From: a candidate division FCPU426 bacterium
Lineage (GTDB): Bacteria; Oederibacteriota; JAAXVQ01; JAUVAV01
NCBI GenBank assembly: GCA_030591525.1
Contig: JAUVAV010000012.1
Span: 1 to 64,000 of the forward strand
Reading direction: 5' to 3'
Length of the DNA stretch: 64,000 nucleotides
Notes under the pieces: model-generated
What the model was told of the DNA's origin: nothing
What the model saw: the letters and a program-made list of their open reading frames with translations, nothing else
Databases searched by the model: none
Program-made: the position numbers and the translations under genes
Shown: piece after piece, positions 60,101-64,000 of the stretch
How the letters are laid out: every line of letters starts with the position of its first letter
How positions within the stretch are numbered: the first letter of the stretch is position 1

Positions 60101-61518
60101 AGTGTTCCTATTTGACCCAGCGGACTATTTATTTGTCCCGCTTCGGCCGTGTCCACATTCATCTTCCAGTCCGCTCCCCGGGCATGTTGATTCAATTGCT
60201 CCGCAACGCTATTAACCAGCCTGGTGGGGTCCACTACTTGTTCGCCCCTAATCTGATTTATCCTCAAGGCCGCACCTACATCCTGCATGGTCACTTGTTC
60301 TGCGGGAATATTATCAATCCAATTTTGCGCGGTTTTGGCCACTTGATCTGTGCCCAGATCCTGTTCCAGGATTCCGGCCAACCCTCCTTGCACAGGCAGC
60401 GCGTCCATTGCTTTCTGTACATCTTCCGGCAGAACCGGCTGACCTTCCTGGGATGTTATCGTCGTCAGCGGCGCAGTTAAAGACATCAACCCACCCGGCG
60501 TACCGCTTCCACCGGACGGCTTGAGTGTATTCCCCCCCCCCATTAAAGCCCATAGTTGACCGCCGATTTGGGTTATGGGTTGCGTAATTTGCTCGATGCC
60601 TTGTACCAGGTTTTGTACTGTTGGATTGTTTGAATTTTGTGCAAAATTATAAACTTGCTCGACTTGGGAGACGATGGGGGCGGAGAAAAAAGAGACCGCT
60701 TTTGCGGCGATATTCGTAAATATGCCCAAGTTTATCCCTTGCCGGGAACTCTGGGGAGAAGAAGTCGTGACAATCTGCCCGGCTTTTTGCTGATCCGCCA
60801 CTGACTGGAGTTGTTGACTCTGGGTGTCAAGAAATTTCTGGCTTGGAAGATTGGCCGCAATATTCTGGTCAATCATGTGCGGCCTACCCGTATCCGCCTG
60901 CCTGACTGTTATGGCTCCACTGCCGGATATATACGGACTTAGCATATTAGGATAAATGGAAATAGCGGGAGACGACATGGTTTTTCCTAAATTCGCTATG
61001 GGGTTATAGGGACTGGGGAGTATTTGCGCGAGCAAGTCATTCGATTGGCTTATCGGACTGGCCGGAATAACAGACGCTACCTGCACTGGCTGCGGGCTTG
61101 TGCTGCCGCCAAATAGGTTCGGGACCGCTATCGGGTTATATAAACTGGTGGTGTTCGCTACTGCCGCCTGACGATTGGTATTGCTGGGAACAGTGTTTTT
61201 CACATTCTCTGACGGGGTTTTTAAAGTAGGGGCAGTTGATCCGGATGACCCGGATGCAACTTTACTATTTCTAATATCGCTGGATGTTCTATTTCTTGAT
61301 TGACTGAGGGTAACTTTCGGCGAGCTACTATAGTCAAAGCCGCTTTTAAAAGACTCTTTATAGCTCCTGGCTTCGACTACTGTATTCAGGCCGGTCATGG
61401 TAAGCGTAAACGTGCCTACCAGGATGCACGAGATTACCCGGCGGTGCTGATTCTTAACCAACCGGCGTGCGCGGCGTCCAATCCGCAATATGCTTTTTTT
61501 AAGATAATGGGTAATCAT
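45103..61518 (-). CDS. Giant 5471-residue protein with beta-repeats, membrane spans and SecA-like motor
   Basis: About 590 kDa. A signal sequence (core about 29-47, ARS cleavage region) and a Ser/Asn/Gln-rich stretch lead to beta-rich repeats at about 1015-1650 (roughly 100 residues each). Hydrophobic helices follow at about 1815-2000, then a long Ala/Lys/Glu helical region (about 2050-3500). An SF2/SecA-like motor follows: LLGMGGGKS (Walker A lysine K3727), WDEYHS (D3836), GYSGT (S4059) and PNIGEGLNIFGT (about 4325). C-terminal helices lie at 4850-4890 and 5215-5265, and the end is LNLPGSAA. ATG 61518 has GAGGTGTC upstream. The frame is open throughout. A motor in a protein with an export signal is unusual, so topology is uncertain. 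Function unknown. Confidence 0.8.
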   Translation of the reverse strand: MITHYLKKSILRIGRRARRLVKNQHRRVISCILVGTFTLTMTGLNTVVEARSYKESFKSGFDYSSSPKVTLSQSRNRTSSDIRNSKVASGSSGSTAPTLKTPSENVKNTVPSNTNRQAAVANTTSLYNPIAVPNLFGGSTSPQPVQVASVIPASPISQSNDLLAQILPSPYNPIANLGKTMSSPAISIYPNMLSPYISGSGAITVRQADTGRPHMIDQNIAANLPSQKFLDTQSQQLQSVADQQKAGQIVTTSSPQSSRQGINLGIFTNIAAKAVSFFSAPIVSQVEQVYNFAQNSNNPTVQNLVQGIEQITQPITQIGGQLWALMGGGNTLKPSGGSGTPGGLMSLTAPLTTITSQEGQPVLPEDVQKAMDALPVQGGLAGILEQDLGTDQVAKTAQNWIDNIPAEQVTMQDVGAALRINQIRGEQVVDPTRLVNSVAEQLNQHARGADWKMNVDTAEAGQINSPLGQIGTLTKNNNGYTLTNSVDTGNGILEVRINFTPNENSSQPAGFSDNWISNLFKPKEEPLQVSGVTTSTNYGQQIEQIFNLNNGQLELAASRMPVTINTADGGTISQNLLVHLGTQKTFYQEQNQIYTIDVNLETGQGMIASVVGAETSQVVNAIPSAEASFQFYGNLAVDFKGNQLSKVDLTPKMLQHSGLNQDQQNQLEGKLAIQTQDGTLYVGTQENIESGNYQVVGQNTFENAGDLSYTATYKNSELYKASLSNGKEIVDISASRDGQITNFNVEATREDGSGKAISYYQEGNLQGTKVILENFTDNQDKNVVLQYNRNGDITAESLAGLSGGGQDFTFETTANGGFKLVSTDEKVTTEIYTATGGRILPSEEGGGGSGVQPGLIEFNVEQSINMNIAKYADEQGVDVKLEEVTKHQVTVNLVPGSGLTKTDTQSSVLGQVEIYSTDVCAGGSDWTRIETQGTQQGLITGQYVDAKLFSQLENQGGTIQGVTNLDEQHLTNDNGLYTADSNGGMKFTGVVDGTEVDMTAGRTLSHTVEMTGCVVPEDMIIAEKIGISHEAAEAARDQKSYFTGQRVTGEKYSDNGMVTFHRGVAESGEVSYGMDVTYTGEAGGIARCYAAVDEENGVLNIARVSGDTEAAIEMGAPVEMVTAAAAAGTQTLFDNVKIADAGYINDNIISFAVSTVADENGEYAFLVSGEGCDGEMEFTAAWTNSRFEIGEAELSLKALNDPGLEIPLEVRNAVASGETYIGGMGTSELKLGEYVLAGNEYGDEAATRINDADYVNNDNKVRIYLGKDGDTTTYGLAGVGKTFEGDLNIISMLNTDTNKMEMAHVHGDTDAMRSFGVPSLLVDKIEAGNVWVGDAKKENVQFVHGNGVATIDLTRETGTGNTRFMIQGSKESGVVFAEIKAEFMSFSENADIQKNIGQEIVINGNPRIVTGALGNPQAIMLKGDEGFMDKMGVSGEEIKGLPQTFEGNDVKFDKNGKYEVRVSEDGKGKAVFNTLGVIETDKGNIMVMAGMTEDEMKVQTASGSKAAFQEAGIGEDVLDYLAEGEGQTYTTANGDKLDIEYESDGMINMQFTEEGNKLTGLVETKNGEFLQVTTGIKTKEELRKPGVLALCPPLMLISAAKDGITEQKALGLQVESLSGTDAALKDAGITVQSEHKFHYTQNGERIKYSNNGIYTIVPGDGQELVAGTVLMNRKDEQIEVSVLTGVTGIKMAFINGKSIGQTDEGTLILGVSGDNIKVINTETNTYRLYNSAGVEKTDGFTRGKNIQREAFVGLSHAWASGHKHGAEFRSQVRAGDGWGALGTLTGLTLPSWTEVKSQARAGNYLGAVGALLGVTKPGIIPDALAVVGTGAMGGLTVLLSGAMGQLDFLADNHVREWPDRLSNSGWFNNIPSEMVQNYIKESVTSVSAMTYFGLKLASQNMILITVIAASVLVPAVGVAFLGTMVLAEMSKGLFGAVGTVFTNFFVHPFKEFFHGTSLLAQNSWSMDNAFNVADNALIMTAGALGIFFAFMMAGHGYRIVKPHVQAVGIPILAKIIDIGAKNRSSAKPEFSRVVDILLSGKSTMQKLGELRKLPEAKPAEQGPGVKADAGKSADAITGKPTKSGEQIKASAKIEPGESTGRMSHRAAVKYEPGKTTAGQAISAKNSKTEGVQSAKDIEIKLDINNPVKPLDLGNGKTIKVELKTKDGKTEIIEVEVAKNGDMTFKFEGKDPITLEKGDAAALTEGKKFLEIDTGDGKVVRLGTTEALRGEVKTTGKNAEAPKDLQPFESGVINAIEALKSASTDGQRLVAGHKLNTALGKTAEGLKTKSPEVQAESIIRLAENGDALGGKLLTELLGKNSAADSAKLLDILESSAKGGKATDVVRTFTRDSIKSQGVLAEAGRMLGENPKMARTMFENKLVSETMAESMLKTEARPGKGSDVADISTKARQKSPDQKNIDSLMTEIGKSPDAIGNLIKALEGTKSKGAIETILQKAAEMDNKQSTRMEQGGRVSNALNLKQDSRLMRNIMEAARKDSEVAKQIADLAAKDNKVLDSVARQMAKSSEASQAMAKALAESPTAMEGVVKAAMTGSVSPKTSSTVVKGLSSIPKAREAFGETVARMSKTEAEAVIKNFEKTFEKSPGESLTLLNSAGKHKGLKDLTNEVSKNIADAKNMEASYKQMSSSQKNSLADAINTIKTEAIQASKSERAAKKAESYTEKKAQPADATRSKTESQSGDAVKDLETAKNLETVKISEATSNIVQSLKKVVEGEKTTSQTRGLRNALEALPETIKSIRQQGLKARLKDLGSKNVKADQSVRAAREAMEQYIDGKDIANTKSGEVSAGGTGGTGNKGKATPEGKPDPAALRSFGDNITDFMNNALSNPYSFTQNVFAYLSGMKVLQIGMQKLGKSIQEGKADAYKNLEGKKLIKTDTKNQAEVTASEARLEQMLKQELSSTGRLSRGLDRVFKNRPMDRLIKEMENNAKLKAQQAQINQQLGNRDVIADALVKSMQELDVARQYLESTGRYGQDILKAESAGKVLTEAKAKLKDARSQQEIQTLENQVKRAVEDVIRANEPVGRAVEALRNPRGSHKVSAEAALRQFESSAAEGLVKNAVKQQTGRAKQEALTETNKKEIAKLKEARKSEENIQELTEAFKEVLTEARANLKQAKEDLGAAKNSLSKASTRYQAEAAGKEIQQASIAVKQAKQGLKIRQRRVDPFKQELKQVQTEISRLEKILEPLEAQRAEMLKLETQQQNILSEVEFLGQHKAIAEKLGNAPGTEALRAKIIERAAIESQADYINTLSVKKAADIVSRMSPETQRMVSSRMPLEMARKIMEGCLERAKAADGKAKITAEAAVEQAMAENILAGRTASELLGSRPGTGGKGLLANEAYADLAKNSAHSSLRMAGELYMRKMADGAYAKTLQEFKQFMDINKGMSFREAMKKFNARNAESGRTLLDARKLADRNSVDQHITAKEWQTQQKLLDAENRAQSLQTEIAKARAAGNEVQAARLSKQYAQEVQTINKLVEAQGLSKEYRKMVSAERAAYADKIIRNLEKLKVDGKVVSNVRELIRRDAKIEKLTEGLESSSRWARIKSLLTKDAAIKAEITKLVKERADFIEKLQDAKVLNEILKAEGIKYSVLKEGSIMRGEIGRAMVELVRKIRTLEEAGKTTKEIDAELDGIIKGNENIPQDAHIRMLSRELAKAFNKDYPQFTAKGDQLTFLTRVLELHYLNLELHGKSYSVAQSVMGEANLLGMGGGKSAGVISLELARALYSQAHNGRPAPAAMYITAVEPLVRQIMNEPAMKNMNAEMITKANMGRIIEQGLKPDKVYVISNEGVKLMILEMRGKGYSDARIRKFFEDVGTKAWDEYHSAFHTTDTILGSAGVWEFLPQGTKSQLRAAIETLTDSYIKVNDILARDLQRTGAQNEIFKNQKTNPREEIRDQMEFNLEYKIQEGDYRGKTLGKALEQARLDAKSSGNAYLLRKMAQTMYNQNGREYMGIVKDGVPEYGTAEKGVGKTNTIYGDHYQSAFQLIDIMIKSAEGRGKSASELMANEGFVIKAGEALAHVTTKRVTMLEAMDLIGSKNIVGYSGTLQGLQAAMRQSGKRIMEVTAEEHITMDHVKSGEVAFSVKVGNEIMFLRKAYDGSLKLEVMGKAKFEEFMLDRAARNMQDGNTQQVFVHDNNLILRSMSEKAARNAGTEVIKISMDTIETRFREMKADTREGGKARAVENLEWVKGGENKAAIDIVVKDMLASSGTGKLQVIMIDGMSPESYAVAVEAMQKVIHKMPEIAEILSKPKYYHTLSPGLRNSLETFMRTSQKRSIHDWMEIKENKAMAEQLVKIEAIKQDLGWTQQRYVFAPNIGEGLNIFGTVRGLSAKSQFKAALYKMDLSPGDVFNQAVKRGNVEGMRVDARTSLDLDLNRISHMKGTERVKFEKFFEEYKKGGLEAKAAQKSFFKLFDKVMQEYLKEIDTAKAGEVAKTQAGDLAKTETVRVEESSPKYLQELARTAAKNLPGRLREARGISELTGGKHAPSSVFGKNPTIGEGMGVRGWRIPFVTNYIATLQSALQADAYKINLIRAYNEDWQGIAQYLGMAAAVNSPLQMGEKEKTLWFENTLAGMKADRKADVSVDMATWNENNPKAVKILKQEHGNKWYQKAMEMAKAEAQKTMWSNDHFQMVADIQRYYETYGAQWVEPAMAEKFGADWRFYENLGQPAESVFSGLNIPISILRQSTAAKAQYHRMPQAIAELEALINERQAATEPVTAAAAAAGVAAAAGLAAQAAAAEVITYQGQSMTLEQAQNYLANMQAGREDLQLRYGIEQRLRNRVYAGFKNRLGIFEPVAVTFSRTSLSVLGLKDSLSSMRSLTPFMAKALVRKSLKKENLVPLTGLVAATAILLVSSVGTASGAVALSFLGGFIIPVPRTKTTDEMVEPVGGSRLLFEETGGQSLHTDGVVKAWKDAMGPSHDGTEAYTALAGIMSLLGVKLNVAKNAKTYGYMHMLAALFDLVPAIPASPDSTVMPNIWQRMSIEAKQGGLRVVNIGAPAEGADQAGVIHVPENALAFFERRFSEVLFNGAIQAAKNVILTEPEQKFLNSVLSQSWEFKGDYYPVTEFIKQYITNGEDLQNMAHGNAVLELACDFIAEKFGGYKFKERDLIEINQAMLEIENGAYSQMQVKAGEIESASGRVRPAKKTEFEETFGISYAAYQEMITPPMVQRIMQYFFSVEDLNRDNQPTANVRTAGQQMLGLGTVAAIIGGVVLGTVSGVLPVALGLAALAAGAAVAMEGALVWIQSGKIAFNLNPTNAVAEQLQTTGFASTDPEMAQAAGVILNLMQAGNNAQVEQNLESFTQQFGMSYQTYQKITLPALMQNPGFVKAIENLGIKGTQQAVSENMRNRAIRFALEHLVTVVDSDISNAAKIKLTEDVVQVLGMLQFQVNMKYDKHSYALKVQLTPETVPRTLTDDRKIGYIFKSLGDRGITIINLQLEPIKKPMKLNLPGSAA

Positions 61519-61643
61519 AATGACACCTCGCCTTTCTGACGCGAAATTATTATAAGTATTGGGCAATTTCATTTTCCTGCATAAAATGCTATTGGTTCTT
61601 TTATTACCCGTATTACCTGCTGCATTTATGCCTTTCGATTTTA

Positions 61644-61672
61644 AGTATATCACCTAATATTTACGAAGTCAA
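61644..61672 (-). promoter_or_regulatory. Promoter of the 5471-residue gene
   Basis: TTGACT (61672-61667), 17-base spacer ending GTGA, TATACT (61649-61644), with AAAAT shortly downstream as at the 1117-residue gene. Leader about 120 bases. Confidence 0.7.
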
Positions 61673-61782
61673 AAGCCTGCGATAATTTATATGCTTGATT
61701 TGCAATGGTTTTCTTGGGCCTAAAAAATTTACCGGGAGATTTATGTTTTTTTGCAATAGACGCGCTTTAATTTTGCAATTAG

Positions 61783-61944
61783 TTTCTGTTGCGGAAAACT
61801 ATTTTTAGCGAGCTCCACGCATTTTGTCATTCTGAGCCGAAGGCGAAGAATCTCCAGGAGACCTGTTAATTCAGGCATTTTCTCGGAGATTCCTCACTTC
61901 GTTCGGAATGACAAACTTAAGAAAACACGCTTCCGCAACAGAAA
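61783..61944. repeat. MITE-like element with intact ends
   Basis: Perfect 13-base terminal inverted repeats TTTCTGTTGCGGA and TCCGCAACAGAAA enclose an imperfect palindrome (GTCATTCTGAGCCG against CGTTCGGAATGAC). It is nearly identical to 16146-16310. No reading frame. It lies between the divergent giant and transketolase genes. Confidence 0.88.
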
Positions 61945-62056
61945 CCCACTTATCATTTGCAGTTGGCGCAGGAAATTCTTGACAAAGTCTCGTAGGTTCT
62001 AGTACCATTCATTTTTTTCGTGGTTTTGATCGAACTTGGCTCTCTCCCAAACTCAG

Positions 62057-62062
62057 TATAAT
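62057..62062 (+). promoter_or_regulatory. Possible -10 box for the transketolase operon
   Basis: TATAAT with only a weak -35 (CTTGGC, 16 bases upstream). A TTGACA at 61979-61984 has a poor -10 (TACCAT). Either could drive transketolase expression. Confidence 0.35.
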
Positions 62063-62127
62063 AAATTATTTTTCCATTTCCTCTTCGTGCTTCATGTTGG
62101 GGCCAGGAGAGATGGGAGGTCTTAGTA

Positions 62128-62961
62128 GTGGCTTTTGAACTTAATCCTGATCCTGGTTTTTTATCCCGTCAGGCTCTGGTTATCCGGCGCGATATTATTA
62201 ACATGCTGGGCCGGGCCGGATCCGGCCACACAGGCGGTTCCCTGTCCATGACGGATTTAATCACGGCTCTCTATTTTGCCGAACTTAAACATGATCCCAC
62301 TAATCCGGCCTGGCCGGACCGCGACCGTTTCCTGCTCTCCAAGGGGCACGGCGCTCCTGCGCTTTATGCCGTCCTGGCACGCACCGGGTATTTTTCCGTG
62401 GAAAATCTCTCGACCCTGCGCCAACTCGGCTCTAGCCTGCAAGGCCATCCGGACATGAATAAATCTCCGGGCATCGAGTGTTCCACCGGCTCCCTGGGGC
62501 AGGGCCTGTCTATGGCGTGCGGCATGGCAATGGCGGCCCGGCTGCGCGAGTCCGGTCCGGCTTACCGGGTATACACCCTGCTGGGCGACGGCGAACTAAA
62601 CGAGGGACAGGTCTGGGAAGCTGCCATGAGCGCGGCCCATTATGGCTTGGACAATCTCTGCGCCTTGGTTGATTGCAACGGTCTGCAGATTGACGGCGAA
62701 ACCTGCCGGATAATGAATTCGGAACCCTTGGCCGATAAATGGAAAGCCTTTGGCTGGAACGTGATTTCTATCAACGGGCATGATTTTAATGAAATCCTGT
62801 CCGCCTTAGCCCGGGCCCGCGCAGCTGTCCGCCAACCCACGGTTATTCTCGCTAAAACCGTGAAGGGCAAGGGCGTCTCTTTTATCGAGAATCAGGTCTC
62901 CTGGCATGGCATTGCACCGAAACCGGACGAAGTCAAGAAAGCTTTGGAAGAATTAAAATGA
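62128..62961 (+). CDS. Transketolase, N-terminal (TPP-binding) subunit
   Basis: 277 residues. Transfers two-carbon ketol units in the pentose phosphate pathway together with the next gene. It has the family N-terminal motif GRAGSGHTGGSLSMTDL, SKGHGAPALYAVL, and the TPP/Mg motif GDGELNEGQVWEAAM with VDCNGLQIDG. The start is GTG 62128 with GGGAGG upstream. Split transketolases of this size are normal in many bacteria and archaea, and no frameshift is needed to explain the two genes. Confidence 0.93.
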   Translation: MAFELNPDPGFLSRQALVIRRDIINMLGRAGSGHTGGSLSMTDLITALYFAELKHDPTNPAWPDRDRFLLSKGHGAPALYAVLARTGYFSVENLSTLRQLGSSLQGHPDMNKSPGIECSTGSLGQGLSMACGMAMAARLRESGPAYRVYTLLGDGELNEGQVWEAAMSAAHYGLDNLCALVDCNGLQIDGETCRIMNSEPLADKWKAFGWNVISINGHDFNEILSALARARAAVRQPTVILAKTVKGKGVSFIENQVSWHGIAPKPDEVKKALEELK

Positions 62962-62974
62962 GGAGTTGTTCATT

Positions 62975-63904
62975 GTGACGGAAAAGATTGCCACTCGCGA
63001 GGCTTACGGCCAGGCGCTGGCCGAACTCGGAAAGCAACACGCGGATATTGTGGTTCTGGACGCGGATCTTTCCTGTTCGACCAAGACCAATACCTTTGCT
63101 AAAAAATTTCCCGACCGCTTTTTTAATATGGGCGTAGCCGAACAGAACATGATCGGATGGGCCGCCGGACTGGCCGCCAGCGGCCATGTTCCCTTTGCCT
63201 CGTCGTTCGCGGTGTTTGCTACGGCGCGGGCTTTTGACCAGTTGCGCAACTCGGTTGCTCTTCCGGGATTGAATGTCAAGGTCGCAGCCAGCCATGCCGG
63301 GCTCTCAGTCGGGCCGGACGGCGCCTCGCACCAGGCTATTGAAGATATCGCGCTGACGCGGCTTTTGCCGAATTTCACGGTAGTGGTTCCGGCCGATGGC
63401 CCCCAGGCCGGCTTGGCCACCAGGGCGGTTTATGCGCACCAGGGCCCGGTATACCTGAGGCTGGGACGTCCCAAGGTCGAGAGCATTATTAAGGACACGT
63501 CCTTCACTATCGGTCAGGCGCAGCTTCTGCGTCCCGGATCCGATGCGGCTATTATTGCGTGCGGAACCATGGTACACGAGGCCTGCCAGGCGGCCGAGTT
63601 TCTGGCCCGGGATAACATTTCCGTCCGCGTAGTAAATATGCATACGATTAAACCTTTGGACGCCGAGGCCGTTCTGGCCGCAGCGCGGGAAACCCGCGTC
63701 CTGCTGACTGCGGAAGAACACAGCATTATCGGCGGCCTGGGAAGCGCGGTGGCCGAAACTCTGGCCGAAGCGGGCATAGGCATTCCCTTTAAGCGCATAG
63801 GCGTAAACGATAGTTTTGGCGAGTCCGGCGAGCCGGATGAACTCTTCCACAAATTCGGATTGGACGCGGAAAATATTGTCAGGCAGGTTAAGGGGTTATT
63901 ATAA
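62975..63904 (+). CDS. Transketolase, C-terminal subunit
   Basis: 309 residues. It has the pyrimidine-binding domain with VAEQNMIGWAAGLAASG, then SHAGLSVGPDGASHQAIED and the C-terminal transketolase domain (MHTIKPLDAEAVLAA, TAEEHSIIGGLGSAVAE). GTG 62975 is chosen because AGGAG lies nine bases before it; TTG 62966 is possible. It starts 13 bases after the N-terminal subunit gene. Its last 17 bases overlap the end of the convergent gene at the window edge. Confidence 0.93.
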   Translation: MTEKIATREAYGQALAELGKQHADIVVLDADLSCSTKTNTFAKKFPDRFFNMGVAEQNMIGWAAGLAASGHVPFASSFAVFATARAFDQLRNSVALPGLNVKVAASHAGLSVGPDGASHQAIEDIALTRLLPNFTVVVPADGPQAGLATRAVYAHQGPVYLRLGRPKVESIIKDTSFTIGQAQLLRPGSDAAIIACGTMVHEACQAAEFLARDNISVRVVNMHTIKPLDAEAVLAAARETRVLLTAEEHSIIGGLGSAVAETLAEAGIGIPFKRIGVNDSFGESGEPDELFHKFGLDAENIVRQVKGLL

Positions 63905-64000
63905 CTCCCGCGTAACCCACCACGCGTTCCTCGTCCCCGCCGGCTTCGGCTGAGGTGGCATAATCCACTATGGCGGCGTTCTGCGCGCCCAGTTCCCGGG
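63888..64000 (-). CDS. amrB: C-terminal end of a MEMO/AmrB-family protein, partial
   Basis: Only the last 36 residues are in the window. They contain LGAQNAAIVDYATSAEAG and GDEERVVGYAGVIITP, matching the conserved end of the MEMO1/AmmeMemoRadiSam system protein B family (Tyr-x-x-Ser followed by a VVGYA segment). The stop is TAA at 63890-63888, convergent with and overlapping the transketolase subunit gene. The catalytic part lies beyond base 64000, so the call rests on the tail alone. Confidence 0.6.
   Translation of the reverse strand, partial: RELGAQNAAIVDYATSAEAGGDEERVVGYAGVIITP

Noticed and set aside
45103-61518. The giant gene as several genes fused by assembly error
   Set aside because: The frame is open without stops over 16.4 kb, composition is even, one promoter and one terminator flank it, and a shared tail with neighbours marks a true C-terminus. 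An assembly error cannot be excluded but nothing points to it.
62128-63904. A frameshifted single transketolase
   Set aside because: Both parts have their own start signals and natural ends, matching the common two-subunit form.

Overview
The window looks like chromosome from an uncultured, double-membraned bacterium, most plausibly Omnitrophota (former OP3) or a relative. That placement is inference. It rests on a lipoprotein with a lipobox, a LolA-like protein, outer-membrane barrels, a PorV-like protein beside a secreted subtilase, a large MoxR/Bat operon and three very large secreted-type proteins in a row. No rRNA or tRNA was seen.

Layout. 1-2.9 kb (minus): isocitrate dehydrogenase (cut by the edge) and a probable Re-type citrate synthase behind a strong promoter and a structured leader. 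2.9-13.1 kb (minus): a 56-residue membrane protein, then the MoxR/DUF58/Bat operon (moxR, DUF58, a short BatD-like gene, batA, a batB-batC fusion, batD, batE) ending in a bactofilin-like membrane protein. 13.1-16.9 kb (minus): two paralogous NlpC/P60 cell-wall hydrolases and a small secreted protein. 17.2-24.7 kb (plus): a LolA-like lipoprotein-sorting protein, a beta-barrel, then an accessory patch (SIR2-like gene, REP-associated transposase, palindromic array), then a LolCDE-like ABC transporter. 24.7-34.2 kb (minus): a membrane-bound class III cyclase overlapping a RuBisCO-like/cupin fusion, a PorV-like protein plus subtilase pair, ClpB, and mannose-6-phosphate isomerase. 34.5-61.5 kb (minus): three giant genes encoding 2188, 1117 and 5471 residues, each with its own promoter. 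62.1-63.9 kb (plus): a two-subunit transketolase, followed by the tail of a convergent MEMO/AmrB-family gene.

The least explained parts are these. (1) The giant-gene cluster: one protein carries a SecA/SF2-like motor among membrane segments and beta-rich repeats, two share a Tiki/ChaN-like N-terminal domain, and all three end in a similar tail. (2) A repeat family at 11.68-11.92 and 14.48-14.61 kb whose arms interleave (B-A-B'-A') and co-vary, as in a pseudoknotted RNA. (3) A RuBisCO-like protein fused to a cupin, translationally coupled to a cyclase. At least 13 copies of a roughly 28-bp palindrome (half-site GTAGGGGCG) are scattered through the window, one of them inside the transposase reading frame, and two classes of MITE-like elements lie in intergenic leaders.
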